Below are positions 17,618-26,467 of a DNA stretch of 63,006 nt, piece by piece. A program made the position numbers and the translations under genes. The notes beneath the pieces are model-generated. The model worked only from the letters and a program-made list of their open reading frames with translations. It was not told the origin of the DNA and did not search any database. Source of the stretch: Chryseobacterium lathyri (GTDB taxonomy: Bacteria; Bacteroidota; Bacteroidia; Flavobacteriales; Weeksellaceae); NCBI RefSeq assembly GCF_003290185.1, contig NZ_QNFY01000019.1, positions 1 to 63,006 of the forward strand, written 5' to 3'. The stretch's first letter is position 1. Every line of letters begins with the position of its first letter.

Positions 17618-18640
17618 TTAATATTCAAACAATACGCTTCCCCACGTAAATCCGCTTCCGAAAGCTGAAAGAAGGACAAGATCTCCTCTTTTGATTTTTC
17701 CTTCTTCAATTGCTTCACTTAATGCAATAGGAATAGAAGCTGCCGTTGTATTTCCGTATTTCTGAATATTATTATGAATTCTCTCATCCGGAAGTCCGAA
17801 TTTCTGCTGTACAAACTGTGCAATTCTAAGATTGGCCTGGTGAGGAATGAACATATCAAGATCCTCTATTGTTTTTCCGGCTTTATTCAGAGCCTCCATC
17901 ATAGTTTCAGGGAATCTTGTCACCGCATGCTTGAATACAAAATTACCGTTCATGATAGGATAAACCTCTTTATCGGTCACATTTTCAGGTTCTTTTCTCA
18001 TTCTGTCGCTCCATCCGAATTTGGAACCCGGGAACTGTGTACACAGTTCATCTGCATATTTACCTTCAGAATGCATATTTACCGCTAAAATATCTCCCGC
18101 ATTTTCATCTTCCGTTGCTGAAAGTATGATGGCTCCTGCCCCATCTCCAAAGATCACCGAAACACCTCTTCCCTCATCAGAGAAATCAAGTCCGAAAGAA
18201 TGGATCTCCGCACCTACTACAAGGATATTTTTATAGGTTCCTGATTTAATAAAAGCATTGGCAACACTCACCGCATACACAAATCCGGAACATTGGTTTC
18301 TTACGTCCAAAGCACCTATGGTGTCACAGCCCAGCATATCCTGAAGCAAAACACCACAACCCGGGAAATAATAGTCCGGAGAAAGCGTTGCAAAAACAAT
18401 ATAATCTATATCCTGAGCAATGAGGTTTGCTTTTTCAAGGGCTTTTTGAGAAGCTTTGAAAGCTAAATAAGCAGTGGTTTCCTGAGAATCATTTCTGTTT
18501 TGTCTGTGTCTTCTTTCTTTGATGCCTGTTCTTTCTGTAATCCATTCATCATTGGTGGTCATCAGTTTTGCTAAATCATCATTCGTAACAACATTATCTG
18601 GAACATAAAATCCAATCCCTTTTATTGTACTTTTAATCAT
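17618..18640 (-). CDS. fabH: Beta-ketoacyl-ACP synthase III
   Basis: This 340-residue thiolase-fold enzyme condenses acetyl-CoA (or a branched acyl-CoA) with malonyl-ACP, starting fatty-acid synthesis. The catalytic triad is visible: Cys117 in NQCSGF, His267 in IPHQAN and Asn297 in KYGNTTAAS. The N-terminal IKGIGFYVPDNVVTNDDLA is typical. It is not next to plsX or other fab genes, so it may be a second copy or serve a special lipid or pigment pathway. A TATCTTTG -7-like box lies about 20 bp upstream on the same strand. It diverges from the CorA-type gene. Confidence 0.93.
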   Translation of the reverse strand: MIKSTIKGIGFYVPDNVVTNDDLAKLMTTNDEWITERTGIKERRHRQNRNDSQETTAYLAFKASQKALEKANLIAQDIDYIVFATLSPDYYFPGCGVLLQDMLGCDTIGALDVRNQCSGFVYAVSVANAFIKSGTYKNILVVGAEIHSFGLDFSDEGRGVSVIFGDGAGAIILSATEDENAGDILAVNMHSEGKYADELCTQFPGSKFGWSDRMRKEPENVTDKEVYPIMNGNFVFKHAVTRFPETMMEALNKAGKTIEDLDMFIPHQANLRIAQFVQQKFGLPDERIHNNIQKYGNTTAASIPIALSEAIEEGKIKRGDLVLLSAFGSGFTWGSVLFEY

Positions 18641-18713
18641 ATAGTTTTTTTAATTTTGGCAAAGATAAAATTATTTAACACATAGTTTTTCAAAATATTA
18701 GTATTTTTATTGT

Positions 18714-19613
18714 ATGCCAATCGACACGATATACAGAGACTCCCAATGTGAATGGGTAGATGTAGAGGCTCCCACTGCGGAAGACCTGAAATTTCTTCAC
18801 GAAAGATATGAAATCAACAATCTTCTCCTGGAAGATACGATGGATCCTAACCACCTTCCGAAATATGAAGAGGATGGCAATATAAGATTCTTTCTCCTCC
18901 GGGAAAGTACAGAGCTGGAGCGTAAAAATCTCAATACCATAAGCGATATCAGCACCAAGATTGGGATTTTTCTCCTGGAAAATACTATTATCACCATTCA
19001 CAGGATGAAGACCAAAAGTATTTCGGAGACGAAGAAGCAGATTGCCGGTATGCAGACAGAAGTCCCGCCTTCAAAAATAGCATTAATGATCAGCCTCCTG
19101 ATCATGAAAAGTTTCGATGACGAATCGGTAAGCCTCCTGGAAACTATGGACAACATCGAAAACGAAATTTTCCTTAAAAACACCAACCATACCAATCAGA
19201 TCAGAAGACTGTATAAGCTGAAAAGAAAATCAGGACTGAATTCAAGGGTACTGACTATTTCCACAGATGCTGTAGATAAGTTTAAATTATTAAACCTTCA
19301 GGATTCCGAGATCGTCGATTTAAAAGACAAGCATAAAGATGTAGTGGCAGATTTCGACCATTTGAATATCCAGATCACCAACCTTATTTCGATGTTCCTC
19401 GCATTATCGGATCAGAAGGCCAACCAGGTTATGAAAGTCTTGGCTATTTATTCAGTGTATTTCTTGCCGATCACCTTTATTGCCGGTGTTTATGGGATGA
19501 ATTTCGATAATATGCCTGAGCTGCACCATAAGTATGGGTATTTTATAACCATAGGGATTATGGCATTGGTGGTGATCTGTACATTTATTTATGCGAGGAG
19601 AAAACAATGGTAA
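18714..19613 (+). CDS. corA: CorA-family divalent-cation transporter
   Basis: This 299-residue protein has a long cytoplasmic alpha/beta and helical N-terminal domain and two C-terminal membrane helices (about residues 240-260 and 273-293). The signature YGMNF directly follows the first helix. CorA proteins form pentameric channels for Mg2+, Co2+ or Ni2+, with the GMN loop selecting the ion. The acidic segment after GMN (FDNMPEL) is as usual for the family. It is divergent from fabH, with 73 bp between start codons. Confidence 0.93.
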   Translation: MPIDTIYRDSQCEWVDVEAPTAEDLKFLHERYEINNLLLEDTMDPNHLPKYEEDGNIRFFLLRESTELERKNLNTISDISTKIGIFLLENTIITIHRMKTKSISETKKQIAGMQTEVPPSKIALMISLLIMKSFDDESVSLLETMDNIENEIFLKNTNHTNQIRRLYKLKRKSGLNSRVLTISTDAVDKFKLLNLQDSEIVDLKDKHKDVVADFDHLNIQITNLISMFLALSDQKANQVMKVLAIYSVYFLPITFIAGVYGMNFDNMPELHHKYGYFITIGIMALVVICTFIYARRKQW

Positions 19614-19636
19614 TGGAATTAAAAAAAATCAAATAA

Positions 19637-19885
19637 ATGAAAACACTCAAGGAAAAAATGAAAGATTGGACGGATATTGACATTGCAATGCATGAGATTG
19701 CATTGAAATTAGAGCTCATACCTGAAGACAATTTTCCCAAATTTAAATCATATTATTGGTCAGGGACAGAAAAAAGCAAAGCTTTAAAAAATATATTATA
19801 TGAATTAACAAATATTGGATTTCTGGACTTTAATTCAGATGAAAATATTGTCAAAGTAAATCAAGAGTTTTGTTTTGAAAAATAG
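19637..19885 (+). CDS. Small hypothetical protein
   Basis: An 82-residue acidic and Lys-rich soluble protein that I do not recognise. It begins 23 bp after the CorA-type gene, so it may be translated from the same message. It has no signal peptide, membrane segment or Cys-rich motif. The segment IAMHEIALKLELIPEDNFPKF and a short C-terminal beta region suggest a folded domain. The coding evidence is modest: clean ATG, AT-rich leader and ordinary codon use. Confidence 0.55.
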   Translation: MKTLKEKMKDWTDIDIAMHEIALKLELIPEDNFPKFKSYYWSGTEKSKALKNILYELTNIGFLDFNSDENIVKVNQEFCFEK

Positions 19886-19974
19886 TTTATAAGCTTATCA
19901 AGAAATGTTTTTTCGTTGTGTAGAAGAAACTTTTTCAAGATTGACTGTTCAGTCACAATAAACACCAAACCACC

Positions 19975-21561
19975 ATGAAAACTGAAATTCTAAATAAAAT
20001 CCTCACGGAAAATGTACTTTCCCGGGAATCTAAAGAGAAGCTCTCTGCTCTGCATGAGAATATATCTTCCAGGGAATTTTCTGACCTTCTGGATGCTCAG
20101 GGAAACCAATATGTAGAGTTTGTTCAGGAAGGAGGTGGTGTCTGGGGCAGTGCTCTGGTTGGTTATCTTTATGGTCTGGAAATTTTTGGAGTCCGTTTTC
20201 TGAAAGTAGCAGGAACCAGTGCCGGAGCAATCAATACCATGCTTATTGCCGCCTGTAAAACCAAAGAAGAGGCTAAAAGTGAAGTGATTAAGGATATTCT
20301 CTTCAGCTGGAATTTTGCAGATTTTATGGATGGAAAAACCTACGTTAAAACAACCATTCATGCCATCCTGAACAACAAAGATTTTTTTAAGATCAATGCT
20401 ATTATTGCAGCAGTTGTTATGATTATCCTTGTTATCATCCCTTTTGCAGCTCAACCTGCAACAACCCTTAATACCAAACTGCTTTTCCTGATTCCTTTGA
20501 TTCCTGTAATTATTACTTTTTTTTGCATTAAAAAGTTCTATAATGATTTCCGGAAACAGAACAGCGGATTTAATCCGGGCAATACATTCTTAAACACCAT
20601 GCAAAATGTTCTGGACGGTTTCGGAATTAAAACAGTAGCTAATCTTAATGAAAAATTTATCCAAAAAGAACTGGATCTCAATCTTAAGTACCGTTACGGA
20701 AATGGCCAGGAATATTATACGATTGCGCTGAAAAGCATAGAAGCCATTAAAGACAAAAATCTTGAACATATTGACCAGACGCGTTACAGAATATTCTATG
20801 AAAGTGCCGTCAGCAACGATTATTATAAGAACAATCCCTTCTATCAGCTCCGCTCAGAATATGTTGTGATTACTACCGATATTAATGCAAAAATAAAAGT
20901 AGAGCTTCCTACAATGGCCAATTTATACTGGTCGGAAGAGGAGCTGAAGCATGTAAGTCCTGCTGAGTTTGTACGGGCATCCATGTCTGTCCCGTTCTTT
21001 TTTGAACCCTTCCAGAAAAGAATCAACAAGGATGATGATTCCGTGAAATATGCCTGGAAATTCTGGATGAATACGAAACCGGAAGGCATCTACCCTGCCG
21101 GGCTGTTCATTGATGGGGGAAGCATTTCCAATTTTCCCATTGATATTTTCCACGCCAGTGATGTATTTTATCCGAGAATGCCGCTTTTCGGGGTACAGCT
21201 TACAAGTGATTCTGATCTTCTTTCTGAAAAAGGAAAAACCAGTGAGGAAATCCTCAAAACTCCTTTTTCTTATGCGGGAAACATTATCAGCACATTAAAA
21301 GGGTTTAACGACAAATCATTTTTAACCAAGCACAGTTTTTACCGTCTTTACAGCATCCAGTCCGTTAATTGTGGCACAAGCAGCTGGCTGAATTTCTTCA
21401 TGAAAAGAGAGGAAAAAGAGGATCTTTTCAACAGAGGTTTTCAAGCTGCACTTGATTTTCTGAATCAATTCGACTGGGAAAAATACAAATACGAAAGAAT
21501 GATGCTTTCGATGAAGGAGGAAAAAATATTGAAGGAAGAGGATACGAAGACGGTGGGGTAA
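19975..21561 (+). CDS. Patatin-like phospholipase with two membrane helices
   Basis: The 528-residue protein has the patatin catalytic dyad: Ser82 in GTSAG and Asp380 in DGG. The oxyanion-hole-like GGGVWG (residues 53-58) lies just before. Two hydrophobic helices at about residues 136-180 are inserted between the dyad halves, so the enzyme is probably anchored in the inner membrane. Patatins cleave acyl chains from phospholipids or neutral lipids. The length exceeds that of plain patatins (about 300 residues) because of the insertion and a Lys/Glu-rich tail. It stands alone, followed by a repeat-rich spacer. Confidence 0.88.
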   Translation: MKTEILNKILTENVLSRESKEKLSALHENISSREFSDLLDAQGNQYVEFVQEGGGVWGSALVGYLYGLEIFGVRFLKVAGTSAGAINTMLIAACKTKEEAKSEVIKDILFSWNFADFMDGKTYVKTTIHAILNNKDFFKINAIIAAVVMIILVIIPFAAQPATTLNTKLLFLIPLIPVIITFFCIKKFYNDFRKQNSGFNPGNTFLNTMQNVLDGFGIKTVANLNEKFIQKELDLNLKYRYGNGQEYYTIALKSIEAIKDKNLEHIDQTRYRIFYESAVSNDYYKNNPFYQLRSEYVVITTDINAKIKVELPTMANLYWSEEELKHVSPAEFVRASMSVPFFFEPFQKRINKDDDSVKYAWKFWMNTKPEGIYPAGLFIDGGSISNFPIDIFHASDVFYPRMPLFGVQLTSDSDLLSEKGKTSEEILKTPFSYAGNIISTLKGFNDKSFLTKHSFYRLYSIQSVNCGTSSWLNFFMKREEKEDLFNRGFQAALDFLNQFDWEKYKYERMMLSMKEEKILKEEDTKTVG

Positions 21562-21869
21562 GGAAATTGGGGGGCTTTAACGCATATTTTGGGGTTCGGA
21601 ACCCCAAAATATACGTTGTGAAATCCTCCGGTGGGGTTCCGTAACCATCTTACGGGGTTGCTTTACCTAAACAACGGGGTTCTGTACCGCTTTAGTGAGG
21701 TTATTTTAAGGGTCATTTAGGTTGCTGAACCTAAAAATAAGGGTAAAATACTCCATGGGAGCAGTGAATAACCCCGTGAGATGATTTCGGAACCTTAACC
21801 GATCTATACATAACTGGATCGCTTCATAAAAACCCTTTAAATATTATGTATAAAGGGGACTTTTATTAT
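21562..21869. repeat. Gene-free spacer with clustered GGGGTT/AACC hairpins
   Basis: A 308-bp stretch without a gene. It contains a perfect 29-base palindrome at 21584-21612 (14-base arms, arm core TTTTGGGGTTC). Shorter related inverted pieces follow: CCGTAA/TTACGG at 21639-21655, TTTAGGTT/AACCTAAA at 21717-21736, and single GGGGTTCTGTACC and TCGGAACC words. The first palindrome lies 23 bp after the patatin stop and may end its transcript. The cluster looks like repeated copies of one small palindromic unit. Confidence 0.6.
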
Positions 21870-22235
21870 CTATTTTTTAAGCAAATTCTCTATAAGCTTG
21901 CCTTGTAATTCTATCAGTTTTGTAATTTGTTCTTGGTTTTTTAATATGCTCTCTATCAATTCTGGTGATTGCATATTCACAGTACCATTAACTAGATTAA
22001 TTCCTCCTTCAATCTTTTCTATTTGATTATAATTTGTAAACTTTTCTTCAAATAATTGATTCATATCTATTCCTAATTCCTTTGCAATTCTACTAAGCAA
22101 CATCGAATTGGGAATGCTTTTATCAGATTCAATATTAGAAATAGTGCTTTGTGTAACATCTAATCGAAAAGCTAAATCGTCCTGTGACCAGCTTTTTGCT
22201 TCACGATATTGTCTTACTTTAGTGCCTAAACTCAT
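21870..22235 (-). CDS. XRE-family helix-turn-helix regulator
   Basis: This 121-residue protein has an N-terminal HTH of the Xre/Cro type (VRQYREAKSWSQDDLAFRLDVTQSTISNIESDK, residues 7-39) and a helical C-terminal half with Glu/Leu spacing that fits a short coiled coil for dimerisation. A 14-bp perfect inverted repeat lies directly upstream of its start codon, which suggests autoregulation. It diverges from the Cys-rich lipoprotein gene, so it may control that gene as well. Confidence 0.9.
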   Translation of the reverse strand: MSLGTKVRQYREAKSWSQDDLAFRLDVTQSTISNIESDKSIPNSMLLSRIAKELGIDMNQLFEEKFTNYNQIEKIEGGINLVNGTVNMQSPELIESILKNQEQITKLIELQGKLIENLLKK

Positions 22236-22238
22236 TTT

Positions 22239-22273
22239 ATTAATATTTTAATCAAAAATATTAAAATATTAAT
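22239..22273. promoter_or_regulatory. Inverted-repeat operator between the XRE and lipoprotein genes
   Basis: ATTAATATTTTAAT (22239-22252) and its exact complement (22260-22273) are separated by 7 bp. The repeat begins 4 bp upstream of the XRE start codon, a suitable place for repressor binding. Its A+T-only makeup lowers the weight of the symmetry. Confidence 0.5.
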
Positions 22274-22369
22274 GATATAGAAAATAAATATGTTTTAGTT
22301 TTGTTCAAGTTCTCCATGAGGTGAGAATTATTTTATTATATTTAGCAACTTAAAAAACACAACCAATTT

Positions 22370-23938
22370 ATGAGAAAAAATTTATTTCTCCGGCTGTTTC
22401 TATTAATAGCCCTCGGCACTTTGCTGTACTCCTGCCGGACAGAAGAGGAGCTGAACCCCAAAAACAGTGAAGCCGGAAATTTGCAGTATGGCATATCCAA
22501 AGAGGCCTTTATGGGCAGCCTGTTTGTAACAGGCCTGAAAAGCAGCAGCTCTAAAAACGTGGCCTCTGCCCTCACAGCAGAAGAACTGGTAGAAAGACTG
22601 GACCTGGAAAAAGCCCATCTGAATTCGGGTAACGGGAAAGAAGTTTTTCATGTGCCTGTAAGAACATTCGGCAGCTACAAAAGATCGCTCCTATCTATAT
22701 CTGGAAACGGAAATTCCATAGCTGTTCTATTAACCTATCCCAATCCGGAAGATTACAGACTTTTTTATATAACGGATCTCAACGGAAACCTTCTGAAGGA
22801 AGTGAAGATAGGGGACAATGGGAAAGAGCTTCCAACTTCTCCCAATTCAAAAGAATCCGGTATGGCAAGTAAAAGCGGAGATGTATGCGAGGAAGTGGTG
22901 TATGAAACATGTAGTTCAGGGCAGCACAGTTTTGAAACAGGAAATGCATATCAGTGCGAGTTTTGGAATAACCTTCAGGGAGGCACGCCCCCAAAATTAT
23001 TTAAAATAAACGGCATATGTGGCGACACAGGAAGTGGCGGGGGTGGCACTACAATAGGCGGGGATGGATCTTCCGGCGGGCATTCAGCCGGTGGAAGCGG
23101 CACTTCTCCTGTAGGGGGCGGAGGCCCTCCCAAATATGATTTTTCCTCAGCTGATTGTGTGCAAAATCTTGATTGTGAAAACTGTAATATCCCGGGGGAT
23201 ACTAACAATGACTGTAAGCTGAGTTATGATGAAGCAATAGCCTTTAATAATAATCCCTGTGAGAAAACAAAGAGTATGCTTACCAAACCTAATGTGCAGC
23301 AAGGCATTAATAATATAAAAGCACAAGCATTGGCAACACTTAGTAACGTGAATGCTGGAGAAATTGGCTTTAAGGAAAAAAAAGATGGTACTTTGGCTCC
23401 GGCAGATGTCAACTCTGCGCATCAGGTAGTGTTTAATGATGTTACAGATTCTTATGGTGGTTATCATAATCATACAGCAACAGGAACGCATATGTTTTCT
23501 CCGCCGGATATTGTGGATGCATTATTTGGGTTTGCTACTGCACAAAACATACAGGATGGCGTAGGAAATGCATATCTTGGTATGATAGCTGGAGAATGGT
23601 GTAATACTTGCCCTAATAATGTTCAGTATATACATTATGTAATACAGTATACAGGAGCTGCTGCAGAATTGGGAGGCTATGTTTATACAGAAGCACAAAT
23701 GAAACAATTTGAAAAAGATTATCGAAAAAAAGTCAATAAATTATTAAAAGATCCTCTAAATTCGAACAATAATGGAGCAACTCTTAATAATGTTGGATTA
23801 GAAAAATTATTCTTTGATACTTTAAAAAATATAGGAATAGATGGAAAAGTAAATTTACAGCGTATAGAGAGTAATGGAACGATAAATAATGTAACTTTAA
23901 ATAGCAATGGTAGTATAAATGCTAACCCGTGCCCATAG
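22370..23938 (+). CDS. Cys-rich lipoprotein with Gly-rich linker and JAMM-like motif
   Basis: The 522-residue protein has a lipoprotein signal (LLYSCRTEEE). A 200-residue N-terminal domain with several Cys leads to a Gly/Ser-rich linker (about residues 221-256). A Cys-rich patch follows and contains an EF-hand or dockerin-like loop, DTNNDCKLSYDE (277-288). The C-terminal domain has HNH at 366-368, then SPPD at 377-380. This resembles the HxH-x7-SxxD zinc motif of JAMM peptidases with one extra residue. The Cys-rich segment GEWCNTCPNN follows. I infer a possible metal-dependent peptidase or toxin-like surface protein. The low-GC 3' end differs from the 5' part, which suggests a recombined C-terminus. 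Confidence 0.65.
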   Translation: MRKNLFLRLFLLIALGTLLYSCRTEEELNPKNSEAGNLQYGISKEAFMGSLFVTGLKSSSSKNVASALTAEELVERLDLEKAHLNSGNGKEVFHVPVRTFGSYKRSLLSISGNGNSIAVLLTYPNPEDYRLFYITDLNGNLLKEVKIGDNGKELPTSPNSKESGMASKSGDVCEEVVYETCSSGQHSFETGNAYQCEFWNNLQGGTPPKLFKINGICGDTGSGGGGTTIGGDGSSGGHSAGGSGTSPVGGGGPPKYDFSSADCVQNLDCENCNIPGDTNNDCKLSYDEAIAFNNNPCEKTKSMLTKPNVQQGINNIKAQALATLSNVNAGEIGFKEKKDGTLAPADVNSAHQVVFNDVTDSYGGYHNHTATGTHMFSPPDIVDALFGFATAQNIQDGVGNAYLGMIAGEWCNTCPNNVQYIHYVIQYTGAAAELGGYVYTEAQMKQFEKDYRKKVNKLLKDPLNSNNNGATLNNVGLEKLFFDTLKNIGIDGKVNLQRIESNGTINNVTLNSNGSINANPCP

Positions 23939-23963
23939 ATATTAATTAAATAATAAATAAAAT

Positions 23964-24539
23964 ATGAAAACAATATATTTAAGAATAGTAATTTTCACTT
24001 TAATTACAAATTTTATTTCTTGCAAAGCACAACAAGTCTATCCATTAAATGCAGACTATGAAGAAGTTCCTCAAAATTCATATTTAAAAGATTTAGATAA
24101 TGAACTCACGCCTTATATAGGAATTTACAAAACAAATTTTAATGGAAATGAGGTCACTCTTTACATTACTAAGCAAGAACAAAAATTAGAAAAAACGGGA
24201 CAGAAAACTTATTATATGGATGCTTTAGTAATAAAGTATATTGTAAAAAGTTCTACAGGAGCTGTTTTACAGGACACTAAAAATGATGTTAATAATCCAA
24301 ACATAGAATTTTATAGCATAGGAACGAAACCAACACAAAATACCATAGTATTTTATTATAGTGGAACTAATTGTAGTGTGGGTTGGGGAGATATTTTCTT
24401 AAAGAAAATCAACTCAACTCAACTATCTTGGGAATACCGTCCGGATGATATTGTTACAACAGCAGCTAAATGCCCTCCAACATTGGACACAAAAATCTAT
24501 CTTCCAGAGACAAAAGATTTAATTTTTACTAAGCAATAA
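23964..24539 (+). CDS. Lipoprotein, DUF6705-like, first of a tandem pair
   Basis: A 191-residue lipoprotein (ITNFISCKAQ, lipidated Cys at about 20). It is strongly similar to the next gene along its whole length, for instance in YIGIYKTNFNGNEVTLYITKQE, YYSGTNCSVGWGD and SWEYRPDDIV. I recall such proteins as DUF6705, frequent in Chryseobacterium and of unknown role. It follows the JAMM-like lipoprotein by 25 bp on the same strand. In that place it could be an inhibitor or immunity partner, but nothing in the sequence proves it. Confidence 0.75.
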   Translation: MKTIYLRIVIFTLITNFISCKAQQVYPLNADYEEVPQNSYLKDLDNELTPYIGIYKTNFNGNEVTLYITKQEQKLEKTGQKTYYMDALVIKYIVKSSTGAVLQDTKNDVNNPNIEFYSIGTKPTQNTIVFYYSGTNCSVGWGDIFLKKINSTQLSWEYRPDDIVTTAAKCPPTLDTKIYLPETKDLIFTKQ

Positions 24540-24579
24540 TAGCAAAGCCTCTTCGGAGGCTTTTCCCAAATGATGAAAT

Positions 24580-25149
24580 ATGAATATAATGCAATCAAAA
24601 ATGCTATTAGCATTGACATTAATTATAAGTTTAATGTCTTGTAAAGCTCAAACCTTGCCTCTCAACACTGCTTTATTAGATATTCCGAATGGTTCTTATA
24701 TAAAAGATACAAATAATGAATTAGCTCCATATGTAGGAACTTATAAAACTAACTTCAATGGGAATGAAATTACTTTGTTTATTACCAAACAGGAAGACAA
24801 ATTAGAAAAAAGCGCTCATAAAAATTATTATATGGATGCATTAATTGTAAAATATATAGTTAAAAATTCTTTAGGTGCTACACTACAAGATACACAAAAT
24901 AATAATATATATAATATTGAATTTTACAGTATTGATATACCATCTCCAAATACAATAGGTTTTCTATATAGTGGAACTAATTGTAGTGTGGGTTGGGGCG
25001 AAATTAATTTAAAAAAGATTAGTTCAACTCAAATCTCATGGGAATACCGTCCTAATGATATCGTTACAACAGCAAGTAAATGCCCTCCTAATTTGGACAC
25101 AAAAATTTATCTTCCAGAAACAAAGGATTTGATTTTTACTAAACAATAA
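24580..25149 (+). CDS. Lipoprotein, DUF6705-like, second of a tandem pair
   Basis: The 189-residue paralogue of the preceding gene, with lipobox LISLMSCKAQ. An in-frame Met three codons later (24589) is an equally good start. The 3' halves of the two genes are almost identical in DNA, which implies recent duplication or gene conversion, while the 5' parts have drifted. A small hairpin (AAAGCCTCTTCGGAGGCTTTT) sits in the 40-bp gap between them. A stronger terminator follows this gene, so the three-gene lipoprotein set ends here. Confidence 0.75.
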   Translation: MNIMQSKMLLALTLIISLMSCKAQTLPLNTALLDIPNGSYIKDTNNELAPYVGTYKTNFNGNEITLFITKQEDKLEKSAHKNYYMDALIVKYIVKNSLGATLQDTQNNNIYNIEFYSIDIPSPNTIGFLYSGTNCSVGWGEINLKKISSTQISWEYRPNDIVTTASKCPPNLDTKIYLPETKDLIFTKQ

Positions 25150-25152
25150 GTA

Positions 25153-25184
25153 AAGAGGTTGTCTCACTTTTGAGGCAACCTCTT
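25153..25184. terminator. Bidirectional hairpin terminator
   Basis: AAGAGGTTGTCTCA pairs with TGAGGCAACCTCTT around a four-base loop. A T-run follows. It separates the lipoprotein set from the convergent oxidoreductase gene. Confidence 0.85.
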
Positions 25185-25201
25185 ACTTTTTTAGTAAAAA
25201 A

Positions 25202-25732
25202 TCACAAGTTATCCAAAAACTCCAGATACATCGGCACACTCCTTTCCACCCATTCTTCGGAAGGATCGTTTTCGATTCCGTAATAGACGAAAGGCTCTTT
25301 ATATTCTGCTCTGATATAATCAAAAGTGAGTTCATACGGACGGAAAAGCTCATTCATGGTATATTTATATTTTCCGGATGCGCTGTAGCCTTGTTCATCA
25401 ATCCCAGCTGTAACCGCCAGGGTTATCTTCTTCCCTCCTAATTTATAGCCGCTTTTGCTCCCGTAGGCCCAACCGTAAAGAAGCACCTCATCGAACCATT
25501 TTTTCAGAAGTGGCGGACTGCTGAACCAGTAAAATGGAAACTGAAAAACGATTCTGTCATAAGATTCTATCAGCTGCTGTTCTTTGGCTACGTCAATTTT
25601 TTCGTCCGGATAAGCACCATACAGTGAACGAACAGTATATTTTTCCGGATGTTTTTTCAATTCCTCTATCCATCTTTTATTGATCGCTGATTTTTCTATA
25701 TCCGGGTGAATGACTATTATTAATGTTTTCAT
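25202..25732 (-). CDS. NAD(P)H-dependent flavin oxidoreductase, flavodoxin-like fold
   Basis: The 176-residue protein resembles the MdaB/KefF/YwrO family of quinone reductases. It has the N-terminal LIIVIHPD phosphate-binding region, the segment RIVFQFPFYWFSSPPLLKKWFDEVL near residues 61-85, and GKKITLAVTAG. Such enzymes reduce quinones or nitro compounds with bound FMN or FAD. It is transcribed away from an HxlR regulator across a 92-bp region with a long inverted repeat, so it is probably that regulator's target. This is a common pairing in redox or electrophile stress. Confidence 0.88.
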   Translation of the reverse strand: MKTLIIVIHPDIEKSAINKRWIEELKKHPEKYTVRSLYGAYPDEKIDVAKEQQLIESYDRIVFQFPFYWFSSPPLLKKWFDEVLLYGWAYGSKSGYKLGGKKITLAVTAGIDEQGYSASGKYKYTMNELFRPYELTFDYIRAEYKEPFVYYGIENDPSEEWVERSVPMYLEFLDNL

Positions 25733-25769
25733 TTCTATTTAAATTTCTTCAGCAAAAATAATATACGTA

Positions 25770-25823
25770 ACTTACATTTTCAATAGTAGTGCCCAATTGT
25801 ACGGTACTATAAAAAATGTAAGT
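25770..25823. promoter_or_regulatory. Long inverted-repeat operator for the HxlR regulator
   Basis: The half sites at 25770-25788 and 25805-25823 match at 17 of 19 positions when one is complemented, with 16 bp between. Each contains ACTTACATTTT and ATAGTA. The right half site ends 1 bp before the HxlR start codon, so binding there would block its own expression and that of the divergent oxidoreductase. Confidence 0.65.
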
Positions 25824-25824
25824 A

Positions 25825-26217
25825 ATGACTAAAATAAAGGAAACATCCACCAATTTTGCCAATAAAAAAGCCCTTTCCGATGAATGTCCCGAGATCTATG
25901 CATCCAATACTATCGGCGGACAGTGGGCGCTTGCCATCTGCTGCTACCTCATCAACGGAAAACTAAGATTCGGAGAGCTTAGGAAAAAGCTAAACAATAT
26001 TACAGAACGTATGCTCACGCTGCAGCTCCGCAGACTGGAGGAAGACCGTATCATCACCAGAACTGTCTATGCTGAAGTCCCGCCACGCGTAGAATATGAA
26101 CTGACCGAGATCGGATATAAGCTGAAACCGATCATCCTGGAATTTGAAAAATGGGGGAAAGAGCATAAGGAAATTATGAATGATAAGCATTCTGTCTCTG
26201 AATCTGAAAAGGCATAG
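25825..26217 (+). CDS. HxlR-family winged-helix regulator
   Basis: The 130-residue protein has the HxlR fold. An N-terminal ECPEIYASNTIGGQWALAIC carries the Cys (about residue 20) that is often redox-sensitive. A recognition helix (NITERMLTLQLRRLEEDRII) and wing (EVPPRVEYELTEIG) follow. HxlR proteins sense aldehydes, quinones or disulfide stress and regulate adjacent reductases. The divergent flavin oxidoreductase and the shared inverted repeat support that role here. Confidence 0.92.
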   Translation: MTKIKETSTNFANKKALSDECPEIYASNTIGGQWALAICCYLINGKLRFGELRKKLNNITERMLTLQLRRLEEDRIITRTVYAEVPPRVEYELTEIGYKLKPIILEFEKWGKEHKEIMNDKHSVSESEKA

Positions 26218-26467
26218 ACATTGACGAATTTAAATTTTAAGCAAAGTCATTCCTCTGAATTTTCATTAAACGGTTAAGGCCCTTTTCTATTGAGAAAACA
26301 AATTTACCCCTTTCAGAAATGTAATGATGACTTAATGAATACGAGAAGGGTATTGATTTCGACTATTTTTATAAGGAAGGTGAAGAAAATAATTTTCTCA
26401 TTTACTTCAGTATACAGGGATAATAATTATTAAATTTAATCCGCCTTAAATCACCAAAAACTAAACT

